A stretch of 10,296 nucleotides of DNA. It comes from Entamoeba histolytica HM-1:IMSS (lineage: Eukaryota; Evosea; Mastigamoebida; Endamoebidae). Numbering within the stretch: the stretch's first letter is position 1; every line of letters starts with the position of its first letter. The notes beneath the pieces are model-generated. The model was not told where the DNA came from, ran no database searches, and was given only the letters and a program-made list of their open reading frames with translations. The stretch is taken from the NCBI RefSeq assembly GCF_000208925.1, contig NW_001915205.1, positions 4,551 to 14,846 on the forward strand, in the 5' to 3' direction. Both the position numbers and the translations under genes were made by a program. Positions 1 to 6,919 of this stretch are shown one piece after another.

Positions 1-424
1 AGATCAAGGAACAATAGAATATGGTTATATTGTAATTGAATTTCCTTTTTTCTTGTTTTTGTCATCATTTTATTTCTTTTTTTTGTATTGATATTTTGCA
101 ACACCATAATACGTCAACTATCAATTTTCATATTTTAATGATAAAAATGTTATATTCTTATATGAAATGGTAGTAATTTGTAAAAAAAAATAAATCAATT
201 CTACTTCTTAATAAAGATAATACAAAATGAACAAGTTATTTGTTTTATACATTAAACTCATTTTTTTAGAAATAAGTTATAATTAAATTCCATAATAATA
301 AATATTATTTATTACTTAATATTTTTAAATACTAAATAAACCATAAGTTTAATTTAAAAAAATTAAAAATGAAAAATAGTTAATTACATACTCATTTAAA
401 GAATAAAAAATTGATAGAAACAAT
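1..424. other. A+T-rich flank, no firm gene
   Basis: No convincing gene lies here. One plus-strand frame is open from base 2 to a TGA at 89-91. Its first 14 codons (DQGTIEYGYIVIEF) have a normal amino-acid mix, but the rest is a run of Phe and Leu from T-rich DNA. It could be the last codons of a gene starting left of the window, or chance. The right part of the stretch is the 3' flank of the minus-strand ORF at 425-1051. Confidence 0.35.
380..386 (-). terminator. possible poly(A) signal after the 208-codon ORF
   Basis: On the minus strand TAATTAA lies about 40 bases past the stop codon of the ORF at 425-1051 and is followed by T-rich sequence. Entamoeba 3' ends commonly carry a TA(A/T)TT-type element next to a U-rich tract, so position and context fit. 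In DNA this A+T-rich the motif is frequent by chance. Confidence 0.3.
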
Positions 425-1051
425 TTAAGGAACATCAATAAAGTTAATTGAATTTTTAGATAATATTGAACGAATAACAGAATTATTTTGTTTTAAGATA
501 CACTCTTTTTTTTTAACACTTGTTAACTGTGATAAAAATATACTAACTTGCTCACCTATAGTAGCTATATTTTTTTTATTAAATAGAAGAACTGTTTTGT
601 AATAAACTTCTTCAATAAAATCAATTTTATTTCTATTAAATTTATTTTTCATTTTACTTGTAATAAACATAAATCCAAAGTCAGTTGCAATGTCGACTAA
701 TAACTCAAACAATACAACCATTTTTTCTTCTTCTAAACGATGTTTAATATTTTTTTCTGTTGACTTTTTAATATTGGTTTGACTTAAATACCATTGACAT
801 CGTTCTATTAGAAATGGTTCAACATCAAAATTTTCTTGACTAAAGTGAAGTGTTTTAACTCTAAATATTTGTTGAGTTTGACTTGATTTTTTTCTTGGTC
901 TTTGAAATGTCAACGAACAAAATCTACTTAATATTCCAATAAGAAAACATAACTGAACAGATCGTTTGTTTTTATTCTTTCTAGAGTCTAATGTATGTTT
1001 TTCTTTCTTAGACATTCTTTTATCTTCAAGACAAAGTTCTCTTTTAATCAT
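425..1051 (-). CDS. hypothetical protein, 208 codons, possibly the 3' part of a longer decayed gene
   Basis: I do not recognise this protein. The 208 residues have balanced composition and richer base content than the flanks, which argues for real or recently real coding. Residues 11-30 are strongly basic (KRMSKKEK, RKNKNKR) and could act as a nuclear-localisation signal. A second basic patch is at 51-55 (RPRKK). Residues 32-49 and 111-130 are hydrophobic but interrupted by charges, so buried helices are likelier than membrane spans. A charged helix covers about 94-110. The open frame extends eight codons upstream of the chosen ATG to a TAG at 1073-1075; Met13 is an alternative start. That TAG is also a phase-compatible 3' splice site for the remnant just upstream (see 1073-1120), so this ORF may be the last exon of a gene whose 5' part is broken. 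Function unknown. Confidence 0.5.
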   Translation of the reverse strand: MIKRELCLEDKRMSKKEKHTLDSRKNKNKRSVQLCFLIGILSRFCSLTFQRPRKKSSQTQQIFRVKTLHFSQENFDVEPFLIERCQWYLSQTNIKKSTEKNIKHRLEEEKMVVLFELLVDIATDFGFMFITSKMKNKFNRNKIDFIEEVYYKTVLLFNKKNIATIGEQVSIFLSQLTSVKKKECILKQNNSVIRSILSKNSINFIDVP

Positions 1052-1072
1052 TTTAATCTTATTAATTTCATT

Positions 1073-1120
1073 CTACAGATAGTTAGATTATATGTTAAAA
1101 AAAGAGTTATTATAAAATAC
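1073..1120 (-). other. candidate 48-nt intron or decayed junction
   Basis: On the minus strand GTATTT starts at 1120 and CTGTAG ends at 1073. Removing these 48 bases joins the frame ending ...DKYRIF to NEINKIKMIKRE..., which continues in phase into the 208-codon ORF. The phase match and TAG end are suggestive, but GTATTT departs from the usual Entamoeba GTTTGT. Without splicing, the upstream frame stops at 1088-1090. Confidence 0.3.
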
Positions 1121-1376
1121 AAATATTCTATATTTATCTTCAGTTATTCATTCTCTTAATCTTCTATTTATTCTAAAGTAAAATAAGTTTGTTTGTCGTT
1201 GTTTTATGGAAGTACTCAAACCTCTTAAAATAAAAAATTTAATTAAAATTCTTTCCTTCTTTTCATAACTTCGCATTATTTTTACTGAGTTTGTTTAAAC
1301 GATCTTCTAGTGCCAAGTTATTTATAATGTTAATGCTTATAACAAGTGATTCTTTTATTCTTTCTTTTTTCTCCAT
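1088..1376 (-). pseudogene. decayed coding remnant upstream of the 208-codon ORF, family unknown
   Basis: From the ATG at 1374-1376 a frame reads 37 residues (MEKKERIKES..., then NLALEDRLNKLSKNNAKL) to TGA at 1263-1265. Just before that stop, an overlapping frame takes over and reads SYEKKERILIKFFILRGL, then RINRRLRE, to a TGA at 1148-1150. The same frame then resumes with ITEDKYRIFVFYNN to TAA at 1088-1090. One frameshift near 1265 and one nonsense codon, probably a former Trp, would account for the breaks. The peptides are charged and helix-like, not low-complexity, so chance is unlikely. I do not recognise the family. It lies on the same strand as the 425-1051 ORF and may be its original N-terminal part, giving a gene of about 310 codons. 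Confidence 0.5.
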
Positions 1377-1469
1377 GATTTAATAAGCAGTTTTTTTAAA
1401 AAAAAAAATACCTTATTTCATAATAAGAATATTCTTCATACTTTAATAAAAAACTGTACCATATCAAAA

Positions 1470-1796
1470 TCAATAAATTATTTTTTGATTTTTAGTTACA
1501 TCTTATTCCATGATTTTCATTTCAATTAGTCCATTTGGACTACCAATTTTTCTTACCAAATCCAATGCAACTTTTTTTTCGAAAAAATTATCTTTACTTT
1601 TTAACGGTCATGGAACTTTCTATTTTCTGCTCAAGGTATTTTTGTTTATATCCAATAAAAAATAATCATAAAAATTGTCAATAAAATAGTCAAAATAGTT
1701 ATTTATTCAATCATGTTATAGTTCTGTTTGAAATGTTTTTAACGCGTTGATTAATGAATAAACTCCAATAAGTTTACTTACAATAACAAGAATTTG
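1470..1796 (-). pseudogene. nonsense-riddled coding remnant, family unknown
   Basis: A single minus-strand frame of 109 codons reads like protein throughout but contains five internal stops before the final TGA at 1470-1472. Recognisably protein-like stretches are QILVIVSKLIGVYSLINALK, NKNTLSRK, PLKSKDNFFEKKVALDLVRK, IGSPNGLIEMKIME and DVTKNQKIIY. Two internal TGA codons fall where Trp would fit (KVP-stop-PLKSKD) or between well-formed segments. No frameshift is needed, so decay here looks to be by point mutation. I do not recognise the family. A VPWPL-type segment followed by charged residues is faintly like START lipid-binding domains, which is only a guess. No start codon or promoter could be assigned. 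Confidence 0.5.
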
Positions 1797-1849
1797 GCGT
1801 TAATCTTTAAATTAATTAAATTGTTAAAGAAAATAAACGTTAAATAAAA

Positions 1850-2183
1850 ATGAGTGAATTAAATTTCATAGGATTTGGTTTTATAACTCATTTTCATCAC
1901 TTGGATTTGTTTCTTATATTTCTTTTGAGAATCTTGTTGTTTATCTTTCTTATTTCTTTTTTTTTACTTCTTCTTTATCATTCATTGCATGTTTCATTTC
2001 TCTTCATTTATTATTATTTTTCTTCTTTTTATTTATATTTTTCATTTCTCTTATCTTTGTTATTATTTTATTGTATTAATTTCTGAATTTTGTTGTATCA
2101 TTTCATTCTTCCTTATTTTCATTCATTACTTCTTCCTTATTATATTTTTATATCTTATTCTTGCATCATATTTATTCCCATAA
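1850..2183. repeat. pyrimidine-rich low-complexity block
   Basis: The plus strand is a long run of T with scattered C (TTCTTC, TTTCTC, CATTTC words) and the minus strand is correspondingly purine-rich. Its open frames on the plus strand translate to Phe/Leu/Ile/Tyr runs with no domain and are explained by lack of A for stop codons. The composition resembles the blocks at 8150-8590 and 8760-9050. Confidence 0.45.
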
Positions 2184-2423
2184 CAGTGTTTGTTTAATAT
2201 TCCTCTTGAGTTATTACAATGACAATTACACCATTTCACTTCTTTTCGCTATAAATCAGTTTAATTAAGAATATATCATATGAAATAAATAATATAATAA
2301 CAATTTATGAAAAAATAGTTATGACTCTCACTATTGTTTATTCATTTAAGTTTATTTCTTCTTGTAACATTATTTTATATTATTTTCATGATATTTCTGT
2401 AATTCAGAAAGAAACTAAACTTT
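2184..2423. other. A+T-rich stretch without a gene
   Basis: Nothing supportable was seen. It lies downstream of the acyl-CoA synthetase pseudogene and probably holds its former 3' flank. A plus-strand frame at 2321-2494 reaches 57 codons but is antisense to recognisable synthetase codons at its right end. Confidence 0.35.
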
Positions 2424-4260
2424 TTAGTAATCTAAAAAATAAATTAAAACAAACTTTCTTAATTGAAGAAGAATCTCTTCGTATTGCTTTTTGATCTCAA
2501 CCCTTCTCATTTTAAATGAAGAAGTTCTTAAATCCATGTTCTTCTGTAAACGGAGTTAATTCAATGTAAATATTTTTTACAACTTCATAAGACTTTCTTC
2601 TTTGTGCTTTAATAAATGAGTTATTATAACTAATGATAATGCTTTATGACTTTTATTATTGTTTAACTCAGTTAATTCTTCTTTTTTAATTCTTTCTATT
2701 CCTTTACTTTGAATAGGTTCAATTAATAATAATTCTGTTTCAAGAACCAAAATTCAAACAATAAATGAATCAAAACTTTCTCCATAAACAAAAAATTATT
2801 GAATAATTGGATAAGAAATATACATTCGTTATAAAAACTCTACGGCTGTATATTTTCCTTGTGATATGTTGAATATATATTTCTTTTATTAATAATACTT
2901 AATGTTTCATCTTCATTAATTCTTTAAATATCACTAGTTTTAAATCAATCATCGTTATTAAAAATGACTTTGAAGTACTTTTTCATATTTAAAATATTCT
3001 CTAAATAAAAAAATCCCCCTTTATCTCAATTTCTTCTATTGGTGACTATTAAATATATAATACCATAATTTCTGAATATTGGAGAGTCTAAAAAATATTC
3101 GTGGACATTGACATTTTATTGAAATATTTCTTAAATTTTGAATAATAGGAATTGTTCCAATACGTCCACCAAACATTTCAGTTGAACCATATCCATTACA
3201 CATGATACAATCAAAACACACTTTTGTCTATTCATATACTTCAGATAATAGTAATAAGTACACTTTCATAAGACTTAATAGTATCAAAAACTTAATAACA
3301 CTAATCAACCATATTTTTATTTATGTTAATAGTCAATTCTTTCATATAATACGCCAATGAAAAGATTCATTGGATAATATACGATTTTTGTTTTAGTTAA
3401 GACTTAAAAATGTCGTATAATTTTTGTAACATTCTTAGTCATACATTTAAAAATATTGTGAATGTTTTCTTTACTTCATCACTAAAATAATTTATACTAC
3501 CACTACTAATATACTAAATGTCATCCAGTGCACATGAAGGTATGGTTTATTTTTTATTCATTTGCATGTACTAATGGTAAATAAGAATATAGAATTTGTT
3601 CTCTTGTCATATACTCAGACCAAAATAAAGCTAAGAAACAATAAAAACAATAAACTACATTAGTAATTGTATCATGAGTATAAATAGCGTCTTTAGGTAT
3701 TTCTGATGTATTTGAAGTAGAAAAATATTGAATAGATATCATTAACAGTAAGTAACATTTGATTATTTATATTATTCTCTATATTCAAATACCTTCATTT
3801 AAATGAAATTGTATAGAAGAATATTCGTTAGAAGTAAAACAAGTACAACCATAATCATATATTTCTTTCATCACTTTTATTTTTCATAACATTTCTCCTG
3901 AACAACAAATATACTTTCATTGTTTAATATTAATACTATTTGATAATTGTTCTATTGTTAAATTAATGTAGAATTGTATAATATTTATTCCATTTCTATA
4001 TAGTGCATATTCTGTAAAAAGACATCCCATCTATTTGTAGAAAAAATAACTACAATATCCCCTTTCTTCATTCCTATAAGTTATACTAACTCTCATACAT
4101 TAGAATGTACTATATTTAAATACAAATAACATTTTAAGTCAGTATAATTTTGAAAAGGTTCTTGTTCAAGAGTTTTTTTTAGATAAGAAAGACACATCTA
4201 TATTTATCAATAAAATGGTTAGAAAATATCCTCTAGTCTAATCTCATCTTTTTATCTTTT
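2424..4260 (-). pseudogene. long-chain fatty acid-CoA ligase (acyl-CoA synthetase) pseudogene
   Basis: Nearly the whole of an acyl-CoA synthetase of the AMP-binding, long-chain family can be followed through shifting frames. In N-to-C order: LIGMKKGDIVVIFSTNRWDV at 4080-4021; FTEYALYRNGINIIQFYINL at 4018-3959; the ATP/AMP motif as STSNTSEIPKDAIYTH near 3725-3678 (family YTSGTTGxPKGAxxTH); YLPLVHANE near 3580-3556; SGSINYFSDEVKKT; YPMNLFIGVLYERI; NGYGSTEMFGG near 3199-3167 (family NGYGxTE); FKTSDI-stop-RINEDETLSI (family WFxTGDIGRI); IFNISQGKYTAVE; FFVYGESFDSFIV; and the tail KSYEVVKNIYIELTPFTEEH and SFKMRRVEIKKQYEEI before TAA at 2424-2426. There are many frameshifts and in-frame stops, and the glycines of the ATP loop are mutated (SGTTG to SNTSE). 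The enzyme would activate fatty acids to acyl-CoA, but this copy cannot encode it. The 5' boundary is uncertain (4170-4290). Confidence 0.92.
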
Positions 4261-4289
4261 TTATTAGACAAATCTACCAAACTTCATTT

Positions 4290-4547
4290 ATTCACATTGC
4301 ATGGATATTCTCAAATAAATCATACAATATTTTAGAAGTTACAAAAGAACGATTAAAATATGAATTTATATTCCTGAATTGTTCTTAACATTCCATATAA
4401 ATCTGGTTATCTCAATTTTTTAGACGAATAAATAGTTAAACTTATTATTTAAAACATTAAATTATCATATTTGATTATGAGACATTGATCATTGAATGAA
4501 ATGTTACATTTATTATTAAAAATACCAATAAGTAGTTCTAATCTTCT
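4290..4547 (-). pseudogene. short coding remnant, family unknown
   Basis: One minus-strand frame from 4547 reads protein-like sequence with few stops: RRLELLIGIFNNKCNISFND, QCLIIKYDNLMF, stop, IISLTIYSSKKLR, stop, PDLYGMLRTIQEYKFIF, stop. A neighbouring frame then reads INSYFNRSFVTSKILYDLFE and NIHAM to a TGA. The composition is normal rather than low-complexity, which suggests decayed coding DNA. It abuts the acyl-CoA synthetase pseudogene on the same strand, but the sequence does not resemble a synthetase N-terminus, so it is listed separately. Function unknown. Confidence 0.35.
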
Positions 4548-4713
4548 TTAAAGATGTTTCAAATTTATATTTTATAACCTCCATAAAAAAATACTTTTTT
4601 TTGTTATTTGTATTTTAACTTTTGTTATTCCATAAACTAATAAAAAACTATTAACTTTAACACTACAAAATGGCTGTTTAAATGTCTGAAAATGTCTGAA
4701 AAGAAAGAAGTTA
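4548..4713. other. A+T-rich spacer with a small tandem repeat
   Basis: No gene is seen. The 10-bp unit AATGTCTGAA is present twice head to tail at 4681-4700. Confidence 0.5.
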
Positions 4714-4899
4714 CTACAGATAATATTTCTTTTTTATAACTAAGAGAGGAATGAAAACGTCATTACTATATACACCAAAATAAAGGCATTCAATGAAAAA
4801 AAGGTGATTAAAGATATTTTTGACTCTAGAAAAGAGTAAATAGAAAGAAGACGAATAAATAAAAGTTGCAAACAAATAATTTAGATTATTAAAAAATAA
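4714..4899 (-). pseudogene. possible frameshifted continuation of the 125-codon ORF
   Basis: Directly after the ORF at 4889-5266 the adjacent minus-strand frame is open for 61 codons to TAG at 4714-4716. It has no usable start codon. The second half has coding character (RVKNIFNHLFFIECLYFGVY, then SNDVFIPLLVIKKKYYL). Losing one T from the run of six at 4891-4896 would fuse it in phase to the upstream ORF and give about 185 residues. The first half is T-rich and could be open by chance. An intron ending at the TAG at 4826-4828 is an alternative, but splicing from GTTTAT at 4919 creates a TGA at the junction. Confidence 0.3.
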
Positions 4900-5266
4900 T
4901 TATGAATAATGCCATAAACCACACAGCAAAAGCCTCACAGTTATGAAGACAAATGATAGGAGAGTTGTCACTTATTTTTTCCCCTAGAATTTTGACGATT
5001 TGTTGTTGTTCAAAAGATTGAATCTCATCAGACCTTGAAAAGGTTGTGATTTTAAGTCTTTTAAAGTCAAATTCATTTGACGTTTGTACATGAGTCAATA
5101 AGCTAATCCATTCTTCTTCTTCATTTTGATAAAGACAAAAGTGAGTATCAGCCTGTAATGTAATAATAAATAATAATACAGCACAAAATATTAAAGCCTT
5201 TTTTCTTAGTGTTGAACTAATTAGTTTTTCTCTGACAAAGTTTTCAGCAATTTGGATAGTTAACAT
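4889..5266 (-). CDS. hypothetical single-pass membrane or secreted protein, 125 codons
   Basis: I do not recognise this protein. It opens with an amphipathic, charged stretch (residues 1-23, ending RKK), then a clear hydrophobic segment at about 24-39 (ALIFCAVLLFIITLQA) that could be a signal anchor. A soluble, acidic middle region follows (EEEEW at 49-53, about 40-105), with cysteines at 28, 44, 106 and 110 (CLHNC at 106-110). The last 14 residues are hydrophobic and arise where the frame runs into T-rich DNA, so the true C-terminus is doubtful. An adjacent frame continues for 61 codons (4714-4899). Base composition is clearly less A+T-rich than the flanks, which supports coding. The ATG at 5264-5266 is the first in frame, and a TATA-like GCATTTAAAA lies 37-46 bases upstream. 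The gene could be live, frameshifted or recently dead. Confidence 0.5.
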   Translation of the reverse strand: MLTIQIAENFVREKLISSTLRKKALIFCAVLLFIITLQADTHFCLYQNEEEEWISLLTHVQTSNEFDFKRLKITTFSRSDEIQSFEQQQIVKILGEKISDNSPIICLHNCEAFAVWFMALFIIIF

Positions 5267-5302
5267 AATTGCACTAAGATTTTATTTTTTAAGTTAAATA
5301 AG

Positions 5303-5312
5303 ATTTTAAATG
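5303..5312 (-). promoter_or_regulatory. TATA-like element for the 125-codon ORF
   Basis: GCATTTAAAA on the minus strand resembles the Entamoeba TATA-like consensus GTATTTAAA and lies 37-46 bases before the ATG at 5266. That spacing fits a TATA element about 30 bases before transcription start plus the short 5' leader usual in Entamoeba. No matching initiator or GAAC element was seen. Confidence 0.3.
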
Positions 5313-5405
5313 CTTTATTTTTTGTGGATTTTTTCTTTCACCTATTCAATTTCATTTTTCTTCCTCATTTTTTATAATTTTTTTCTCCTCTTTTTTTCTT
5401 TTAAA

Positions 5406-5486
5406 ATGTTTAGTTATTTTACTTTATTTTTATTATTAATTTGTCTTTTCAGTTCTATTGGTTGTGGTAAAATGAGAAATAAGTAA
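5406..5486 (+). CDS. micro-ORF resembling an isolated signal peptide
   Basis: This 26-codon plus-strand ORF reads MFSYFTLFLLLICLFSSIGC followed by GKMRNK and a stop. It has the shape of a eukaryotic signal peptide: short N-region, hydrophobic core, then small residues (SSIGC) at a plausible cleavage point. Nothing mature follows in frame. It may be the surviving start of a decayed secreted-protein gene, or a chance product of T-rich DNA. A further plus-strand frame at 5618-5788 is open for 56 codons, but no link between the two is shown. It is convergent with the CDK gene. Confidence 0.2.
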   Translation: MFSYFTLFLLLICLFSSIGCGKMRNK

Positions 5487-5770
5487 TACATCTTAAATTT
5501 CCCGATAATTTACACTTATTATTTGAGTCATTTTAAAATTAGTTCAAAAAAGATAAAAATAGGATATTCATCGATGATTTAAATAAATCAAAAAAGAATA
5601 ATTACAGTTTTAAATAGATGAACCGAAATTTTCAACTTTCGAAAATGATTCTAAAAATAAAAATCGATTGGGAACAACTTTTTCAAAGTTTTCATTTTAA
5701 TTTTTATAAAAAGAAAAATTATAGTAAAAAAATTATATTATTATACTATATAAAAAAAAAAACGAAGGGT
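5487..5770. other. 3' flank of the CDK gene, with a small inverted repeat
   Basis: No firm gene is present. Past the CDK stop codon the minus strand has a run of ten or more T, then TATAGTA/TACTATA arms of 7 bp at 5720-5726 and 5744-5750, a U-rich context suitable for 3'-end formation. A plus-strand frame at 5618-5788 (56 codons) overlaps the CDK's last exon in antisense and is not credited. Confidence 0.4.
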
Positions 5771-6848
5771 TTATACAAATTGAATTAAAGGTGGTGAATC
5801 AATAGGAGTTGCAGGAGACATAGAGATAATATGAGTTTCTAATGTACTTTGGAATTTAACCATTCTAAAAAAGAATTAATAAAAGAAAATATATCAAATA
5901 AAAAATTAAAAATAAAAAGAGAAGAAGAACAAACTGCCAAGGAAAAAAGGGGAAAGGATAAGAAGTAAAGAAAGAAGAGTGTAAAGCTTTATCAGCTGAA
6001 AGTCTTTCTAAAGGATTAACGTTTAATAAATTTTGAAGTAAAATAGATAAATTTTGATTGCATTGACATTGACTAAGAAAGTCATTTAGTCTATTTGGAT
6101 AAGATTGGTTTGGCATTAAGTTTTTCCAAAATTTATATTGAGAAGCAATATTTGGATTTGGAGAACCACAAATTGAATAAATTTGTGCTAATAGTTCTGC
6201 TTCTGTGGCTGCTTGAAATGGTGGACGTTTAATAAAACATTCAAAAATGATACAACCAATACTCCACATATCAATTTCAGAACCATATAATGTACAACCT
6301 AATAATAATTCAGGAGGTCTATAATTTAAAGTAATAACATTATAATTACATTCTCTATAAGTAATTGGTCTTGCTAATCCAAAATCAGCTATCTTTAAAT
6401 ATCCTTCATTATTTATTAATAAATTACTTGGTTTTAAATCTCTATGAACAATTCCTATTGAATGTAAATATTGTATTCCAATAAGTAATTGTTTCATATA
6501 TCCTTTTAATTGTCCAATAGATAATAATGATGTTGTAGAAGTTGAATATAATAAACTTTGTAAATCATGTGGCATATATTCAAAAATTAAAAAAATATTT
6601 CCTTCTCCTTCACAATATTTTTCGCTTGTAGTAACTCCATATAATCTAACTATATTTTGATGTTTTAACTGTTGTAATATTTTTAATTCTCTCGCTGTTG
6701 TTTGTGCAAATCCACAATTTTCTCTAAATTCTTTCATTTCTTTCAATGCAACTATTTCACCTGTTTTATTATTTTTTCCATAATACACTGTTGAATATGT
6801 ACCACTTCCAAGTTCAAATTGAATATCAAAATCTTTAATATTCATCAT
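5771..6848 (-). CDS. cyclin-dependent kinase, CDK9/CDK12-like, two exons
   Basis: This is a Ser/Thr kinase of the CMGC group that should need a cyclin partner. Exon 1 (5935-6848) encodes residues 1-304 plus two bases, and exon 2 (5771-5864) completes Gln305 and adds 30 residues, giving 335 in all. Visible features are the glycine loop GSGTYSTV (14-21) with Thr17/Tyr18 at the usual inhibitory sites, Lys36 in VALK, the C-helix segment TTARE (Glu54), gatekeeper Phe89, HRDLKPSN (135-142), DFGLAR (155-160), NYRPPELLLG (175-184), DMWSIGC (193-199) and ICGSPNP (226-232). GFxxTxxRE, RPPELLLG and ICGSPxP point to transcriptional CDKs (CDK9/12/13 type) rather than cell-cycle CDK1, which would imply phosphorylation of the RNA polymerase II tail; that is inference. 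Oddities: Asn168 sits where the activating T-loop Thr is expected, and Asn175 replaces the Trp of TLWYR. The spliced tail carries three Ser/Thr-Pro sites. The first ATG of ATGATG is taken; the second is equally possible. Confidence 0.92.
5865..5934 (-). other. 70-nt spliceosomal intron of the CDK gene
   Basis: The minus strand reads GCA|GTTTGTTC at 5934 and TTTTTTAG|AATGG at 5865. GTTTGT is the characteristic Entamoeba 5' splice site, and the T-rich tract before TAG is typical. Splicing is phase 2: CA plus A gives Gln305, after which 30 further codons stay open to TAA at 5771-5773. Without splicing the frame stops at the intron's own TAG and adds an artificial hydrophobic tail (FVLLLFLFLIFYLIY...). 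Confidence 0.87.
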
Positions 6849-6919
6849 TTCTTCCCTCCTTTTTGATTATTTAGTTATTTTTTATTATTTTTTTTTATCA
6901 TTTTACTATTCTTTTTTTT
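6849..6919 (-). promoter_or_regulatory. 5' flank of the CDK gene
   Basis: The minus strand immediately before the ATG reads AAAAAGGAGGGAAGAA, unusually G-rich for the region. No clear GTATTTAAA-type TATA or AAAAATTCA initiator is seen. The only GAAC-like match upstream (AATGAACA, near 7075-7083) lies inside a kinase remnant. Confidence 0.25.

Noticed and set aside
1111..1120. GTATTTTATA as a TATA element for the 208-codon ORF
   Set aside because: It lies within a coding-like remnant and overlaps a possible splice site; the match to GTATTTAAA is poor.
1850..2183. Two overlapping plus-strand ORFs of 78 and 64 codons
   Set aside because: Phe/Leu/Ile runs from a T-rich block, with no support for coding.
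2432..2454. GTTTGT...TTTTTTAG resembling an Entamoeba intron at the end of the synthetase
   Set aside because: Only 23 bases long, too short to be spliced; the open frame runs through it.
2321..2494. 57-codon plus-strand ORF
   Set aside because: Its right end is antisense to the recognisable C-terminus of the acyl-CoA synthetase pseudogene.
4826..4919. Intron GTTTAT...TAG joining the 125-codon ORF to the next frame
   Set aside because: The junction would create TGA, so it does not extend the protein.
5618..5788. 56-codon plus-strand ORF
   Set aside because: Lys/Ile/Asn/Tyr-rich, runs antisense into the CDK's second exon, and has no recognisable family.
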